64,000 nt of DNA from Peribacillus asahii. GTDB lineage: Bacteria > Bacillota > Bacilli > Bacillales > DSM-1321. The stretch is from NCBI RefSeq assembly GCF_003570725.1, contig NZ_QWVS01000015.1, positions 124,001-188,000 on the forward strand, read 5' to 3'. Made by a program: the position numbers and the translations under genes. The notes below the pieces were generated by a model, which was not told where the DNA came from, searched no databases, and saw only the letters and a program-made list of their open reading frames with translations. Positions 1 through 8,501 of this stretch are shown one piece after another. Numbering within the stretch: the first letter of the stretch is position 1; each line of letters begins with the position of its first letter.

Positions 1-651
1 CTCCATCCAACTTGTATTCGTTAACTCTTCATCCCCAATATAAAAATAATCATCTTCCTTAAGCTTCATTTCCTGAATTAATTCTTCCCAAGCCGCTCCC
101 TGAAGTCGCTTCGGCATCATCCCTGCATGAAACACTTTAAGGGCAAGCATCATTTCTACCGGTGTATTCACCTCATACCCATAGGTCATCGCAATCAACT
201 GAACAATGCGAACATTAATAACCGTCATCGCCGGAATGTCCCCGCCAAGCAGGAGCAGCCCTCCCGAACCACTCGCTCCGCCTTGAGTAAAAGAATAAAG
301 TCGATGCTTCGCAATTTGTTGATCGGCTATGTAATTTAACTGATCAATTGTTAACTGATTCAAATCCGTAATAGTTGTAATCTGTTCATCGAATACACGG
401 GCAGAAGCTAAAATTCTTTCTCTTGCATCGAGCTGAATTTGTGAGCTTTGTACAATGGCATGCAAATGAAACAACCAATTATCTAATTTGTTAAAGAACT
501 GTTCTTTTGTTTTTTCTGGAAGAAGTGAAAACGTCATCTCTAACGATTTATCATATAACACCGCTAAATCTGTTGACTCATACTGCGAAAGTTTCTTTTC
601 CCAAATGCTAAGTTCATTCCAAATTTCCTCTTCACGAACGGTCAATCCCAT
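1..651 (-). CDS. EcsC-family protein, C-terminus cut off by window edge
   Basis: This frame is open from an ATG at 651 to the left edge, giving 217 residues with no stop, so the C-terminus lies outside the window. The start follows a strong AAGGAGGG site. The Gly-rich stretch near residue 125 (GGASGSGGLLLLGGDIPA) followed by an amphipathic segment with TVINVRIVQLIAMTYGYEV matches my memory of the EcsC protein family, whose biochemical role is not settled; the B. subtilis namesake lies in an ABC transporter operon. No transporter gene is next to it here. It is upstream-to-downstream collinear with ackA (both minus strand), with an ackA terminator between, so it is probably transcribed separately. 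Family call fairly confident, function unknown. Confidence 0.75.
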   Translation of the reverse strand, partial: MGLTVREEEIWNELSIWEKKLSQYESTDLAVLYDKSLEMTFSLLPEKTKEQFFNKLDNWLFHLHAIVQSSQIQLDARERILASARVFDEQITTITDLNQLTIDQLNYIADQQIAKHRLYSFTQGGASGSGGLLLLGGDIPAMTVINVRIVQLIAMTYGYEVNTPVEMMLALKVFHAGMMPKRLQGAAWEELIQEMKLKEDDYFYIGDEELTNTSWME

Positions 652-875
652 CGTTGGAACCCTCCTTTTAAACCGAATCCCTTCTACTGCAGCCTTATAT
701 CTATCCTCCAACAAAATCACCATTTATTAACTATTGAGCAAATGATTGGACTTTTTTGTAGTATACCATAGTAAAGTTACTAATTTAAAAAATTGTCTAT
801 TGTGCAGAATACTTTTAGGAAGTTCTTCATTATTATTTAACCTTTCTAAAACATAAAACGGAATGCATTCATGCA

Positions 876-908
876 AAAAGCCTCCTTTCCAGAAGAAAAG
901 AAGGCTAA
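876..908 (-). terminator. ackA terminator
   Basis: Just after the ackA stop, the minus strand reads AGCCTTCTTTTC, a short loop, then GGAAAGGAGGCT followed by a T run. The two arms pair with a few G-U pairs, as in a Rho-independent terminator. Confidence 0.75.
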
Positions 909-911
909 GAT

Positions 912-2117
912 TTAAACATTAACTTTTTGTTGAGAAGCAATCGCAGCTGCGTCACGTGCAATCATTACTTCTTCATTTGTTGGAATAATCATAATTTTCA
1001 CCGGAGAGAAAGATGAATTAATAAATGCTTCTTCACCATGAATCAGATTTAATTCCTCATCCCAGTATACACCCATAAATTCAAGTCCTTCTAGAATTCT
1101 AGCACGAATCGTATGGCTATTTTCACCAATTCCTGCCGTGAAGATAATCCCATCTACTCCGCCCATTCTAGCAGCATATGAACCTATATATTTATGAATA
1201 CGATCTGCAAACACTTCAAGTGCTAGTTCAGCCCGTTCGTCCCCTTCATTAGCTGCATCTTGAATGTCACGTAAATCACTCGAAAAACCAGATAAAGCAT
1301 GAATTCCACTTTGCTTATTTAGTACATCTAGTACCTCATCCGCTGTTTTCCCGGATTTCTCCATTATATACGGAATAAGAGCTGGATCAATATCACCTGA
1401 ACGTGTTCCCATTGTTACACCTGCAAGCGGAGTAAAGCCCATAGAGGTATCAATTGACTTTCCACCCTTAATCGCCGTAATACTTGCACCATTTCCAAGA
1501 TGACATGAAATTAAGCGTAATTCCTCAATAGGTCGTCCCATCATCTCAGCAGCCCGCTGTGATACATATTTATGGGATGTGCCATGGAACCCGTATTTTC
1601 TAATTCCATAATTTTCGTAATATTCATACGGCAAACTGTACATATAGGCGCTGCTTGGCATTGTTTGATGAAATGCTGTATCAAACACGGCTACCGCTGG
1701 AGTATCTCCTAGAATATGTTGGAACGCTATAATACCAGTGATATTAGCAGGGTTATGAAGAGGAGCTAACTCTGAAAGTCGTTCTAACTCTTCAATTACT
1801 TCTTCTGTAATTAACACGGAATCACTAAATACTTCACCACCATGAACTACTCGGTGACCAACTCCATTAATCTCCTCAAATGAGCTGATTACTTGATGTT
1901 GAATTAATTTCTCTAGTAATAATTCCACTGCAACCTCATGGTTGGGGATATGTAACGTTTCTGTTACTTTTTGTCCTCGAACTGTTAAATTAAACACAGA
2001 ATCTTTCAGACCAATCCTTTCAACATATCCCTTTGTAATTACAGTTTCACTCGGCATCTCAAAAAGCTGAAACTTTAAAGAAGAGCTGCCCGCATTAATC
2101 GCCATTATTTTAGACAT
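912..2117 (-). CDS. ackA: Acetate kinase
   Basis: Interconverts acetyl phosphate plus ADP with acetate plus ATP in the cytoplasm, the last step of overflow acetate production. The 401-residue product has the family signatures in order: NAGSSSLKF at the N-terminus, [34 protein letters not shown], the phosphate-binding [10 protein letters not shown] and FTAGIGENS. An in-frame GTG nine bases upstream exists, but the ATG at 2117 has AAAGGAG at the right distance and gives the usual MSKIMAIN start. A cre-like site lies about 90 bases upstream, where CcpA activates ackA in B. subtilis. The ytxK-ackA adjacency is conserved: in streptococci the ytxK homologue next to ackA is the competence gene comYH. 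Confidence 0.98.
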   Translation of the reverse strand: MSKIMAINAGSSSLKFQLFEMPSETVITKGYVERIGLKDSVFNLTVRGQKVTETLHIPNHEVAVELLLEKLIQHQVISSFEEINGVGHRVVHGGEVFSDSVLITEEVIEELERLSELAPLHNPANITGIIAFQHILGDTPAVAVFDTAFHQTMPSSAYMYSLPYEYYENYGIRKYGFHGTSHKYVSQRAAEMMGRPIEELRLISCHLGNGASITAIKGGKSIDTSMGFTPLAGVTMGTRSGDIDPALIPYIMEKSGKTADEVLDVLNKQSGIHALSGFSSDLRDIQDAANEGDERAELALEVFADRIHKYIGSYAARMGGVDGIIFTAGIGENSHTIRARILEGLEFMGVYWDEELNLIHGEEAFINSSFSPVKIMIIPTNEEVMIARDAAAIASQQKVNV

Positions 2118-2202
2118 CCAATTCACTCCTTTACTATAATAGCTTGCCTACTGTTACAGTATGTCGTCTCTATTTTTGTAGTATCATGTCTAATTTTATC
2201 AT

Positions 2203-2216
2203 GGTAAGCGCATACA
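2203..2216. promoter_or_regulatory. Candidate cre site (CcpA operator) upstream of ackA
   Basis: The sequence GGTAAGCGCATACA matches the cre consensus TGWAANCGNTNWCA at 12 of 14 positions. It lies 86-99 bases upstream of the ackA start codon, a position suited to activation rather than roadblock. CcpA itself is encoded in this window. The match is seen; function is inferred from the B. subtilis ackA system. Confidence 0.6.
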
Positions 2217-2244
2217 TCCAAACAATTTTTTTATAAAGCATACC

Positions 2245-2281
2245 TAAAAAAAGCCAATACCTTGATGGCACTGGCTTTTTA
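2245..2281 (-). terminator. ytxK terminator
   Basis: On the minus strand AGCCAGTGCC and GGTATTGGCT form a 10-base-pair stem, two of the pairs G-U, followed by a run of T. It lies directly after the ytxK stop. Confidence 0.85.
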
Positions 2282-2283
2282 GG

Positions 2284-3279
2284 TCACAAAAAATTTTTTT
2301 CTGTTTCAAACCAAGCATCTATCTGTTGCACAACAGAGTGGGTTGCTTCGAAATTCGACAGCTTTGGCAATTGAACAAGAAGCGCTTTTTTCGGTGCTTC
2401 AATTCCCTCTTTTTTCTTCTGTAAAAGTAAGATACTCTTTGCTGCTGCTTCGCTCTTAAACATCGAAAGCGGCAGCTGAACCATTCCTTGAATATGCGTA
2501 GAGGATTTTAAATATTGATTCAACTTCGGTGCTTCTTCCGTTACAAAAATATTATTAGGTACTATAAAAAATAAGTAGCCTCCATCCTTCGTATGTCGCA
2601 CACTTTGCTCAATAAACAAATGATGTGCATAAGAATGACCTTGATCTGCTTTTAATTCATAATCAGCGGCTCTCACATCATTTGGATAATACCCGACTGG
2701 TAAATCGCTCACTACGACATCGACAGGATCAATGAATAACGGCTCTAGACTATCTTGATTATAAAATTGAACAGGGTGCTCTTGTAAATTAGCCCCTGAG
2801 TAGGCAAGGGCAAGCAGCGTCTCATCAATCTCTACTCCAGAAGCATTAATTTCTTGTTCTGAAAGCTGATTCAATATCGTAAATAACAAGTTTCCTGTCC
2901 CAACGGCCGGGTCTAAAACCGTAAAATCCTTTTGATTTTTTGTAAACTTTCCTACTAAATAGCTGACGAACAAGCCAACCGCATCAGGGGTCATCTGGTG
3001 ATTCGGTTGTACATTCTGCTGCATGCCTTTTAAAATCGCTAGCTGATAAGCCTTGCGAATCGTTTCTTTATTATATTTTTCGGGCGCAAAAGCCTCACAG
3101 TGCTTCGTTAATCGCTTCTTCGATAATTCACTTACTTCTTCTTGAATAACTTTTCCGTGGAAAAAGTTTTCACCTGTTTCTCCAAGTGCATCTAAATATG
3201 TGCAAGAAAGTTCTTCTTGTAAAATTTGTGTCGTTTCATCGAATGCTTGAAATAATTGTTCAACTGGGGTCATTTTCAC
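2284..3279 (-). CDS. ytxK: YtxK, class I SAM-dependent (N6-adenine-like) methyltransferase
   Basis: Predicted cytoplasmic methyltransferase of 331 residues. It carries SAM motif I (VLDPAVGTGNLLFTIL, around residue 115) and a degenerate catalytic motif IV, SDLPVGYYP, in place of the NPPY of adenine methylases. The fold resembles HsdM-type enzymes but there is no specificity subunit nearby. The start is a GTG at 3279, nine bases after AGGAGG; the ATG two codons on is too far from it. It lies between tpx and ackA as in B. subtilis. The streptococcal homologue ComYH is needed for transformation, so a DNA-related role is possible, but the substrate is not known. The altered NPPY motif makes DNA N6-adenine methylation uncertain. 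Confidence 0.85.
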   Translation of the reverse strand: MKMTPVEQLFQAFDETTQILQEELSCTYLDALGETGENFFHGKVIQEEVSELSKKRLTKHCEAFAPEKYNKETIRKAYQLAILKGMQQNVQPNHQMTPDAVGLFVSYLVGKFTKNQKDFTVLDPAVGTGNLLFTILNQLSEQEINASGVEIDETLLALAYSGANLQEHPVQFYNQDSLEPLFIDPVDVVVSDLPVGYYPNDVRAADYELKADQGHSYAHHLFIEQSVRHTKDGGYLFFIVPNNIFVTEEAPKLNQYLKSSTHIQGMVQLPLSMFKSEAAAKSILLLQKKKEGIEAPKKALLVQLPKLSNFEATHSVVQQIDAWFETEKNFL

Positions 3280-3460
3280 TTCATAATTCCTCCTGTTTTC
3301 TGCTTTGTCTATTTTATAGCGAAGAACGAATGGCTACAAGCGTAGAGGTTGTTTTAGATGGATTATCAGAATTCTTCATTGCAATGAACAATACGCGAAC
3401 GCCTTGATTAGTCCCCGAAAGCTGCTTGCACTGGATGCCGAAATGTTTATCTTAAACTCA

Positions 3461-3500
3461 AAAAAGGCTGTACCAAAGATATCCTTTGGAACAACCTCTT
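3461..3500 (-). terminator. tpx terminator
   Basis: On the minus strand AGGTTGTTCCAAAG pairs with CTTTGGTACAGCCT across a GATAT loop and is followed by TTTTTT. Nearly perfect 14-base-pair stem after tpx. Confidence 0.85.
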
Positions 3501-3511
3501 TCCTCACTTAC

Positions 3512-4012
3512 TTATTTTGCGGCTTTTGCTGCTTCAAGAGCTGCTTCATAATTTGGATGATTTGTTCCTTCTGAAACATACTCCGCATAAACGATTTCAT
3601 CGTTGCTATCAACAACAAAAACCGAACGTGCTAGGAGACGAAGCTCTTTCATGACTACTCCGTATGCTTCTCCGAATGAAAGGTCACGGTGATCAGAAAG
3701 TGTTTGAACATTTTCTAAACCACTTGCTGCACACCAACGCTTTTGTGCAAATGGAAGATCTACAGAAATTGTCAACACCTCTACATTCTCTAACGTAGAT
3801 GCTGCTTCATTAAACTTTCTTGTTTGTTGATCACAAACACCTGTATCAATTGATGGAACAACTGAAATGATACGCACTTTCCCTTTTGAGTCACTTAAAG
3901 AAACAGGTGTCAAATTATTAGCCAACACCGTAAAGTTTGGTGCTTTATCTCCTACCTTTACTTCTGTACCAACTAAAGTAACTGGATTATTAATAAATGT
4001 AACTGTTGCCAT
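3512..4012 (-). CDS. tpx: Thiol peroxidase
   Basis: Atypical 2-Cys peroxiredoxin of 166 residues that reduces hydrogen and alkyl peroxides in the cytoplasm using thioredoxin. The peroxidatic cysteine is Cys60 in [15 protein letters not shown] and the resolving cysteine is Cys94 in KRWCAASG, the spacing expected for Tpx. The ATG at 4012 is preceded by AAAGGAGG. A good sigma-A promoter lies 40-70 bases upstream and a strong terminator follows, so it is probably transcribed alone. Its position beside ytxK and ytfJ is that of B. subtilis. Confidence 0.97.
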   Translation of the reverse strand: MATVTFINNPVTLVGTEVKVGDKAPNFTVLANNLTPVSLSDSKGKVRIISVVPSIDTGVCDQQTRKFNEAASTLENVEVLTISVDLPFAQKRWCAASGLENVQTLSDHRDLSFGEAYGVVMKELRLLARSVFVVDSNDEIVYAEYVSEGTNHPNYEAALEAAKAAK

Positions 4013-4051
4013 TTTCTATTCCTCCTTTATAGACTTATATGTACAGATTTA

Positions 4052-4080
4052 ATAATAGGGGGTTTACCGTATTTTTGCAA
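4052..4080 (-). promoter_or_regulatory. Sigma-A-type promoter of tpx
   Basis: On the minus strand TTGCAA and TATTAT are 17 bases apart, close to the sigma-A consensus. The -10 ends 40 bases before the tpx start codon. Confidence 0.65.
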
Positions 4081-4171
4081 TTAATAAGACAGACATGAAG
4101 TAAATGGCTAGCAGCGACGCTTTTTTTCTTCTAAGCATCACTATCTTTTAAGAAATACAGTATGGATTTTC

Positions 4172-4204
4172 TCAAAAAAAGAAGAACCCGGCTTATGCCG
4201 AGTC
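4172..4204 (-). terminator. ytfI-ytfJ terminator
   Basis: On the minus strand ACTCGGC-ATAA-GCCGGGT is followed by TCTTC and seven T. It starts about five bases after the ytfJ stop and ends the ytfI-ytfJ transcript. Confidence 0.85.
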
Positions 4205-4208
4205 ATCA

Positions 4209-4658
4209 TTAAAAATCTAAGTCCTGCTTTGGCGGTGTTGGTTTTGCTTGTTGTGTCTTAGCTTTAGAATCATTCTTTGACATCATTGATTGGATTTTAT
4301 CTACAACTTGCGGTGCTAAATCTAACATTTTCTCTAGCAAATGTGTTCCCTCATCGAGATGAATCATTTTGACTCCTGAAGAACCAACGATTAGAAAGGC
4401 AATAGGAGTAATGGAGACACCGCCCCCGCTACCACCACCAAATGGCTGCTTAGAAGAGCCTTGCTGACCTTGACCGTTATTCTCAAGAGTAAATTCACTA
4501 CCACCTGCAGCAAAGCCAAAACCAACCTTTGAGACAGTTAAAATAACACTTCCATCCGGAGTTTCCACTGGATCACCAATAATGGTGTTAACATCTACCA
4601 TCTCTTTCAAATTTTCCATTGCGGCTGTCATTAAGCCTTGAATCGGATGATCTGACAT
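4209..4658 (-). CDS. ytfJ: GerW/YtfJ-family sporulation protein
   Basis: 149-residue protein of the YtfJ (GerW) family. Residues 1-35 (MSDHPIQGLMTAAMENLKEM) are the typical start; the middle holds VSKVGFGFAAGGSEF, then a Gly-rich segment, then a hydrophobic stretch with SITPIAFLIVGS. In B. subtilis the homologue is sporulation-controlled and affects germination in superdormant spores; the molecular action is unknown. The start follows TGGAGGAA. It lies 15 bases downstream of ytfI on the same strand and shares its terminator, so the two form an operon. The C-terminal 30 residues are Lys/Gln-rich and variable. Confidence 0.93.
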   Translation of the reverse strand: MSDHPIQGLMTAAMENLKEMVDVNTIIGDPVETPDGSVILTVSKVGFGFAAGGSEFTLENNGQGQQGSSKQPFGGGSGGGVSITPIAFLIVGSSGVKMIHLDEGTHLLEKMLDLAPQVVDKIQSMMSKNDSKAKTQQAKPTPPKQDLDF

Positions 4659-4673
4659 GTAAATTCCTCCATT

Positions 4674-5366
4674 CTACATCGATTGTTTATTGGAATTGTT
4701 CGTTAGCTTCGCCAATGTTTTCGATTTAAACTTCACCTTAGAACCTTTCCAATAGCGAAGCATTTTGATTCCAGTCAGGATAGCTTGCCCGATTCGAAAT
4801 TGGAATATGCAAGAAATATAGGTTTCTGCTCGATGACTTTGAAAATCCGGTGTAATTGAATAAATAGGCATAACTCGAAAGCGTAAAAAGTTCGTTAATA
4901 AACCAATAATGGCACTTTTTAAAGTCCAACATCCTCCCACAAACACTCCCGTATGAGCAGCATCTCCCATTCCAACCACACTGCGCCATTCAAACTGTTT
5001 GACTTGAACTTTTCTAAGAAACTTTCGTACAATCTTATGAAAATTAACTACATGCTCAAGTATACTTTTTATATCCTGCAAAAAATGAATAAGTTCTTTC
5101 GGCGTAAAGCGCATATTTTCTTCTTGTTTTGTTTCATCACTCGTTCCTTTTTCTTCCTTCAACTTGACCGAAGCGGAGTCCGCATCTACTTGAATAACAG
5201 GTACCTTCACCGTATATCGAAGCAACCCAAACCATGCGGATAATTTCAACACCAATTCGTCATTCGTATGAGCATGTTGGTAACGGAATACTACCTTAAT
5301 CTTCGTAATTATAATCAGTACTAATAGAGTAATTAATAAAAGACCTGCAAACAGTACCCACTTCAT
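4674..5366 (-). CDS. ytfI: YtfI, DUF2953 membrane-anchored protein
   Basis: 230-residue protein with one clear N-terminal membrane segment (WVLFAGLLLITLLVLIIITK) followed by a beta-rich KVVFRYQHAHTNDELVLKLSAWFGLLRY region typical of DUF2953. Residues 120-200 contain a second conserved block (FEWRSVVGMGDAAHTGVFVG) that is usual in the family. No enzyme motif is visible. Start ATG has AAGGGGTG upstream. Its only firm partner is ytfJ, 15 bases downstream, a pairing conserved across bacilli. A role in spore formation is inferred from that pairing only. Confidence 0.85.
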   Translation of the reverse strand: MKWVLFAGLLLITLLVLIIITKIKVVFRYQHAHTNDELVLKLSAWFGLLRYTVKVPVIQVDADSASVKLKEEKGTSDETKQEENMRFTPKELIHFLQDIKSILEHVVNFHKIVRKFLRKVQVKQFEWRSVVGMGDAAHTGVFVGGCWTLKSAIIGLLTNFLRFRVMPIYSITPDFQSHRAETYISCIFQFRIGQAILTGIKMLRYWKGSKVKFKSKTLAKLTNNSNKQSM

Positions 5367-5559
5367 CCGCTCAACACCCCTTCAGCCCTCCATTATCCCC
5401 TAGAGAAGATGAAAATAAACGTCAGAAAAGCGCACTTCCCTCTCGTTTCCTGAAGTCAGGGCAACCTCACACAAAGAGGTCCAAAAATCGTGTCATCCAT
5501 CAATTGTTTAATGAAGCTAAAAAAGACTCCAGCACCAAAGTACCAAAGTCCTTCTTCTA

Positions 5560-6093
5560 TTATCGTTTTACTAACACTACACTCGTATCAGCAAAAATAT
5601 CATGCAATCCTTGCTTCCTTGGCAATAGCCCAACAATAAGATAACCAACAACAGTAAACTTTGAAATAAAACGACCGATGCATTCTCTAAATAAGAGCGT
5701 TCCCCACGTCATATGTTCTTCTTTTAAAGCAACCACCTGCAAGCCAAAAATCATCTTACCAAGCGTTTGGCGGAAAAACTTTGTCATCAGCACAAAATAT
5801 AAATAAAATACAATCGTCGTACAAATTACTTCTCCAGATAAAAAGGAATAACTATCCCCCTGATCCGTTAAGGTGAAAATCGGATGAATCAAGATTCTAT
5901 TTAAACTACCAATGATGAGTAAATCCGCTAAATACGCCCAAAATCTCATCCAAAACCCCGCAAACTCAAAAGAAACAGGTTCACTTGTTTGAATATCTTC
6001 TTGAATCGATGCTGAACCAGCCACTTTTTCATTATCGTTTACTTCTGTGGAATAGAGCATCTCTTCTTGATTTGGATTATTTTGTTCCGTCAT
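5560..6093 (-). CDS. yteJ: RDD-family membrane protein
   Basis: 177-residue protein. After a 45-residue acidic N-terminus comes an RDD domain: FEFAGFWMRFWAYLADLLI (first membrane segment with the conserved Arg-Asp pattern), a second segment near residue 85-105, and a third near 145-165 followed by the conserved GLLPRKQGLHDIFADT. RDD proteins are membrane proteins of mostly unknown function. It begins 11 bases after the sppA stop with an AGGAGG site, so it is co-transcribed with sppA as in B. subtilis, where the product is reported to influence SppA. Confident about family and operon. Confidence 0.88.
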   Translation of the reverse strand: MTEQNNPNQEEMLYSTEVNDNEKVAGSASIQEDIQTSEPVSFEFAGFWMRFWAYLADLLIIGSLNRILIHPIFTLTDQGDSYSFLSGEVICTTIVFYLYFVLMTKFFRQTLGKMIFGLQVVALKEEHMTWGTLLFRECIGRFISKFTVVGYLIVGLLPRKQGLHDIFADTSVVLVKR

Positions 6094-6104
6094 CCTAACG
6101 CCTC

Positions 6105-7115
6105 CTATTCCGCATATAAGTACATGAGACGTGGAGAGTTAGAAGATGTGAGGACCTTTGTTAAAACCGCTGTTTCCGCATCTACTCCCATTACTTTTTG
6201 AGCACTCATGCTTAAGAATGAACTCAAGTTTGCTTCATCTGTATAACGAATGACTTGTGCATCTTTTAACTTCAAATCTGTTTTGATTCCGGCAATTACG
6301 TCATCCAAACGACCGATTTCATCGACTAATGCAACTTGTTTCGCTTGACGTCCATCATAAATGCGGCCATCCGCAAGTTTACGGACTTCTTTCTCTGACA
6401 TGCCACGACCTTGTGCAATCACTCGAACAAACTCGTTATACATATTGTCTACCATCGATTGCAGAATTTTTCGTTCCTCCGCTGTCATTTCACGTGTTGG
6501 ACTCATAATATCCTTATACGGTCCACTTTTAATGGTTTCAAATTCTACACCGTACTTTTCTGCCAATTTTTCATAATTATACCCTTGCATAATAACACCA
6601 AGTGAACCTGTTAACGTTTCATTACTTGCATAAATTTTATCTGCCGGCGCAGAAATATAATATCCGCCCGAAGCTGCCATCGACCCCATCGATACATAAA
6701 CAGGTTTCCCCGTTTCCTTAAGCGCTAAAATTTCATCATAGATTTCCGCACTTTCTAACACGCCCCCACCAGGAGAATTCACTCGTAAAATAATCCCTTT
6801 AATCGTTTCATCCTCTGCTGCCATATCTAATTTCTTCAGGAACGAACGGTGATTGTATGTACTTCCTGCCCCAAAAATAGAATAGTCCTCTCCTGTATCT
6901 AAAATTGTCCCTTCTACATCAAAGATGGCAATTTTATTAAATACATCGTCACCTTCTACTACTTCTTCGTAAAAACTACTCTCTCCCGTAGCAAAAAGAT
7001 CTTCAAATACACTTTTCGTATCAGCTGAAAAAAAGAATGTAGCAGCACTCACTCCTATAGATACAAAAAAAAGTAAAGCAGCAATCCCTAAAGCTGCCCA
7101 ACGTTTCCCATTCAT
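6105..7115 (-). CDS. sppA: Signal peptide peptidase SppA
   Basis: Membrane-anchored Ser/Lys protease that degrades cleaved signal peptides and membrane protein remnants. 336 residues: N-terminal membrane anchor (residues 7-30), then a ClpP/crotonase-like fold with VNSPGGGVLES near residue 112. The nucleophile is predicted to be Ser149 (GSMAASGGYY) and the general base Lys201 (GPYKDIMSP), two residues offset from the B. subtilis pair. This is the short, half-size SppA of Gram-positives, not the double-length E. coli form. yteJ follows in the same operon. Start ATG preceded by GGGAGGAAAG. Confidence 0.96.
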   Translation of the reverse strand: MNGKRWAALGIAALLFFVSIGVSAATFFFSADTKSVFEDLFATGESSFYEEVVEGDDVFNKIAIFDVEGTILDTGEDYSIFGAGSTYNHRSFLKKLDMAAEDETIKGIILRVNSPGGGVLESAEIYDEILALKETGKPVYVSMGSMAASGGYYISAPADKIYASNETLTGSLGVIMQGYNYEKLAEKYGVEFETIKSGPYKDIMSPTREMTAEERKILQSMVDNMYNEFVRVIAQGRGMSEKEVRKLADGRIYDGRQAKQVALVDEIGRLDDVIAGIKTDLKLKDAQVIRYTDEANLSSFLSMSAQKVMGVDAETAVLTKVLTSSNSPRLMYLYAE

Positions 7116-7199
7116 TGGCTTTCCTCCCTTTATTATGTACTACCTATTATTATATACGAATCCCTCTAAAAAAAGTTTCAAATCAACATTTATATCCCT

Positions 7200-8129
7200 T
7201 TATGCTCCCATTTTTCCATGCTTTTTCATTTTTGCAGCAGTTGCTTTTCCCCATTTTGTCACAGAAAGCGTATAAATAATGAGCGCAGACCAAATAAATA
7301 AAAACGCCAGCATATGCGCTTTCGTAAATGTTTCATGATACACAAACACACCAATCAATAACGATAAGGTTGGAGCAATATATTGAAGAATGCCTAGTAA
7401 AGATAACGACACTTTTTGAGCACCCTTTGCAAAATAGAGAAGAGGTAGGGCAGTGACTATTCCGCCGCCAATTAACAAAAGACTTGTTGGTGTAGAATCG
7501 AAAAATCGAGACTCTGATTGAATCATTAAATACATCCAGTACCCTAATGCAATCGGTGCCATCATGACTGTTTCAAGAGTCAGTCCAATTGCTGCTTCCG
7601 TTTGAATCATTTTTTTAGCTAATCCATATAAACCAAATGTAATGGCTAAAACAAGCGAAACCCATGGAATCGAGCCAAAGTGAATCCCTAAAATCAGAAC
7701 ACCCACGCCCGCAAGCATAAAGGCAAACGTTTGAGCACGACTTAATTGTTCCTTTAATACAAGCACTCCCAATAACATACTAACGAGCGGATTAATATAA
7801 TATCCAAGACTCGTTTCTAAAATTCTTCCTGCATTTACAGCCCAGATAAATACACCCCAATTAACACTTATTAAAACAGAAGCAATAAATAACGCCCAAA
7901 ACTTTTTAGGAGCTCGTACAATTTCTTTCGCATACGTAATAAAGGCCTTCCATTTTTTCGTCATGATTAATAAAACCACCATAAACAGAAAAGACCAAAA
8001 CACTCGTTGCGCTAAAATTTCTCCTGAGGAAACCTCCTGTAATTGTTTCCAATAAATCGTTACAACTCCCCAAATTATATAAGAAAGCGCCGCGTATATA
8101 ATGCCTTCCTTTTCTTGATCCAGTTTCAT
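7200..8129 (-). CDS. rarD: EamA/RarD-family permease
   Basis: 309-residue polytopic membrane protein with about ten hydrophobic segments in two EamA repeats. The N-terminal EGIIYAALSYIIWGVVTIYWKQL and the ARVF/AQRVFWSF region match RarD, annotated in E. coli as a chloramphenicol-sensitivity protein; transported substrate is unknown in bacilli. The C-terminus is Lys-rich (ATAAKMKKHGKM). In B. subtilis nadF2 and ytcJ lie here, so this gene marks a lineage difference. It is about 70 bases upstream of sppA with no clear terminator between. Family sure, substrate unknown. Confidence 0.9.
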   Translation of the reverse strand: MKLDQEKEGIIYAALSYIIWGVVTIYWKQLQEVSSGEILAQRVFWSFLFMVVLLIMTKKWKAFITYAKEIVRAPKKFWALFIASVLISVNWGVFIWAVNAGRILETSLGYYINPLVSMLLGVLVLKEQLSRAQTFAFMLAGVGVLILGIHFGSIPWVSLVLAITFGLYGLAKKMIQTEAAIGLTLETVMMAPIALGYWMYLMIQSESRFFDSTPTSLLLIGGGIVTALPLLYFAKGAQKVSLSLLGILQYIAPTLSLLIGVFVYHETFTKAHMLAFLFIWSALIIYTLSVTKWGKATAAKMKKHGKMGA

Positions 8130-8460
8130 TCTAAGCCTTCTTCCTACAACATTAATTTTTAACCTATTTTATTATAGATGATTTTATCATCTATGACTGT
8201 CATCACGACTTCAGTCTTTAATCATTCAGCTAGTTCTATTCTATTTCAGTCGATCCGTGTACCTCATGCAATTCCCAGCGGGCGTAAGTGTACACTGCTT
8301 TTCACTGGCTATTAGTCTTCCCAACTTCTCTTTGTGGAAACGCCTCACCTAAGCAAACGCTTGCCCTATCCAATAAGATACATGAGGACTGTTTACTACC
8401 CCAAAACGAGACTAACCATCAGTAAGGCTTCACTGATGGAAGTTTATCTATATGATTTCA
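8130..8460. other. Intergenic stretch with long inverted repeat, no gene seen
   Basis: About 330 bases without a convincing reading frame. It holds a 7-base inverted repeat CCTCATG / CATGAGG at roughly 8260 and 8380 enclosing about 120 bases, and a perfect hairpin CCATCAGT-aaggcttc-ACTGATGG near 8416-8439 that belongs to the repeat family described elsewhere. In short frames on either strand I saw no family I recognise. It may be a decayed mobile element or a structured RNA. Confidence 0.5.
8405..8450 (-). repeat. Dispersed hairpin repeat, copy A
   Basis: On the minus strand the sequence reads ACTTCCATCAGTG, a loop, then ACTGATGGTTAGT. The first arm and the trailing GGTTAGT also occur in the full-length copy at 49372-49600. 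Located downstream of the ytcI terminator. Confidence 0.6.
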
Positions 8461-8494
8461 AAAAGAAGCCGCCAATATCAAAATTGGCGGCTTC
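8461..8494 (-). terminator. ytcI terminator
   Basis: Perfect 12-base-pair stem GAAGCCGCCAAT / ATTGGCGGCTTC on the minus strand followed by TTTTT, just after the ytcI stop. Confidence 0.9.
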
Positions 8495-8501
8495 CAATAC
8501 C

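Noticed and set aside
8220-8400. TnpB fragment or group II intron remnant
   Set aside because: Short frames such as that ending near 8255 do not give zinc-finger or maturase motifs; not supported.
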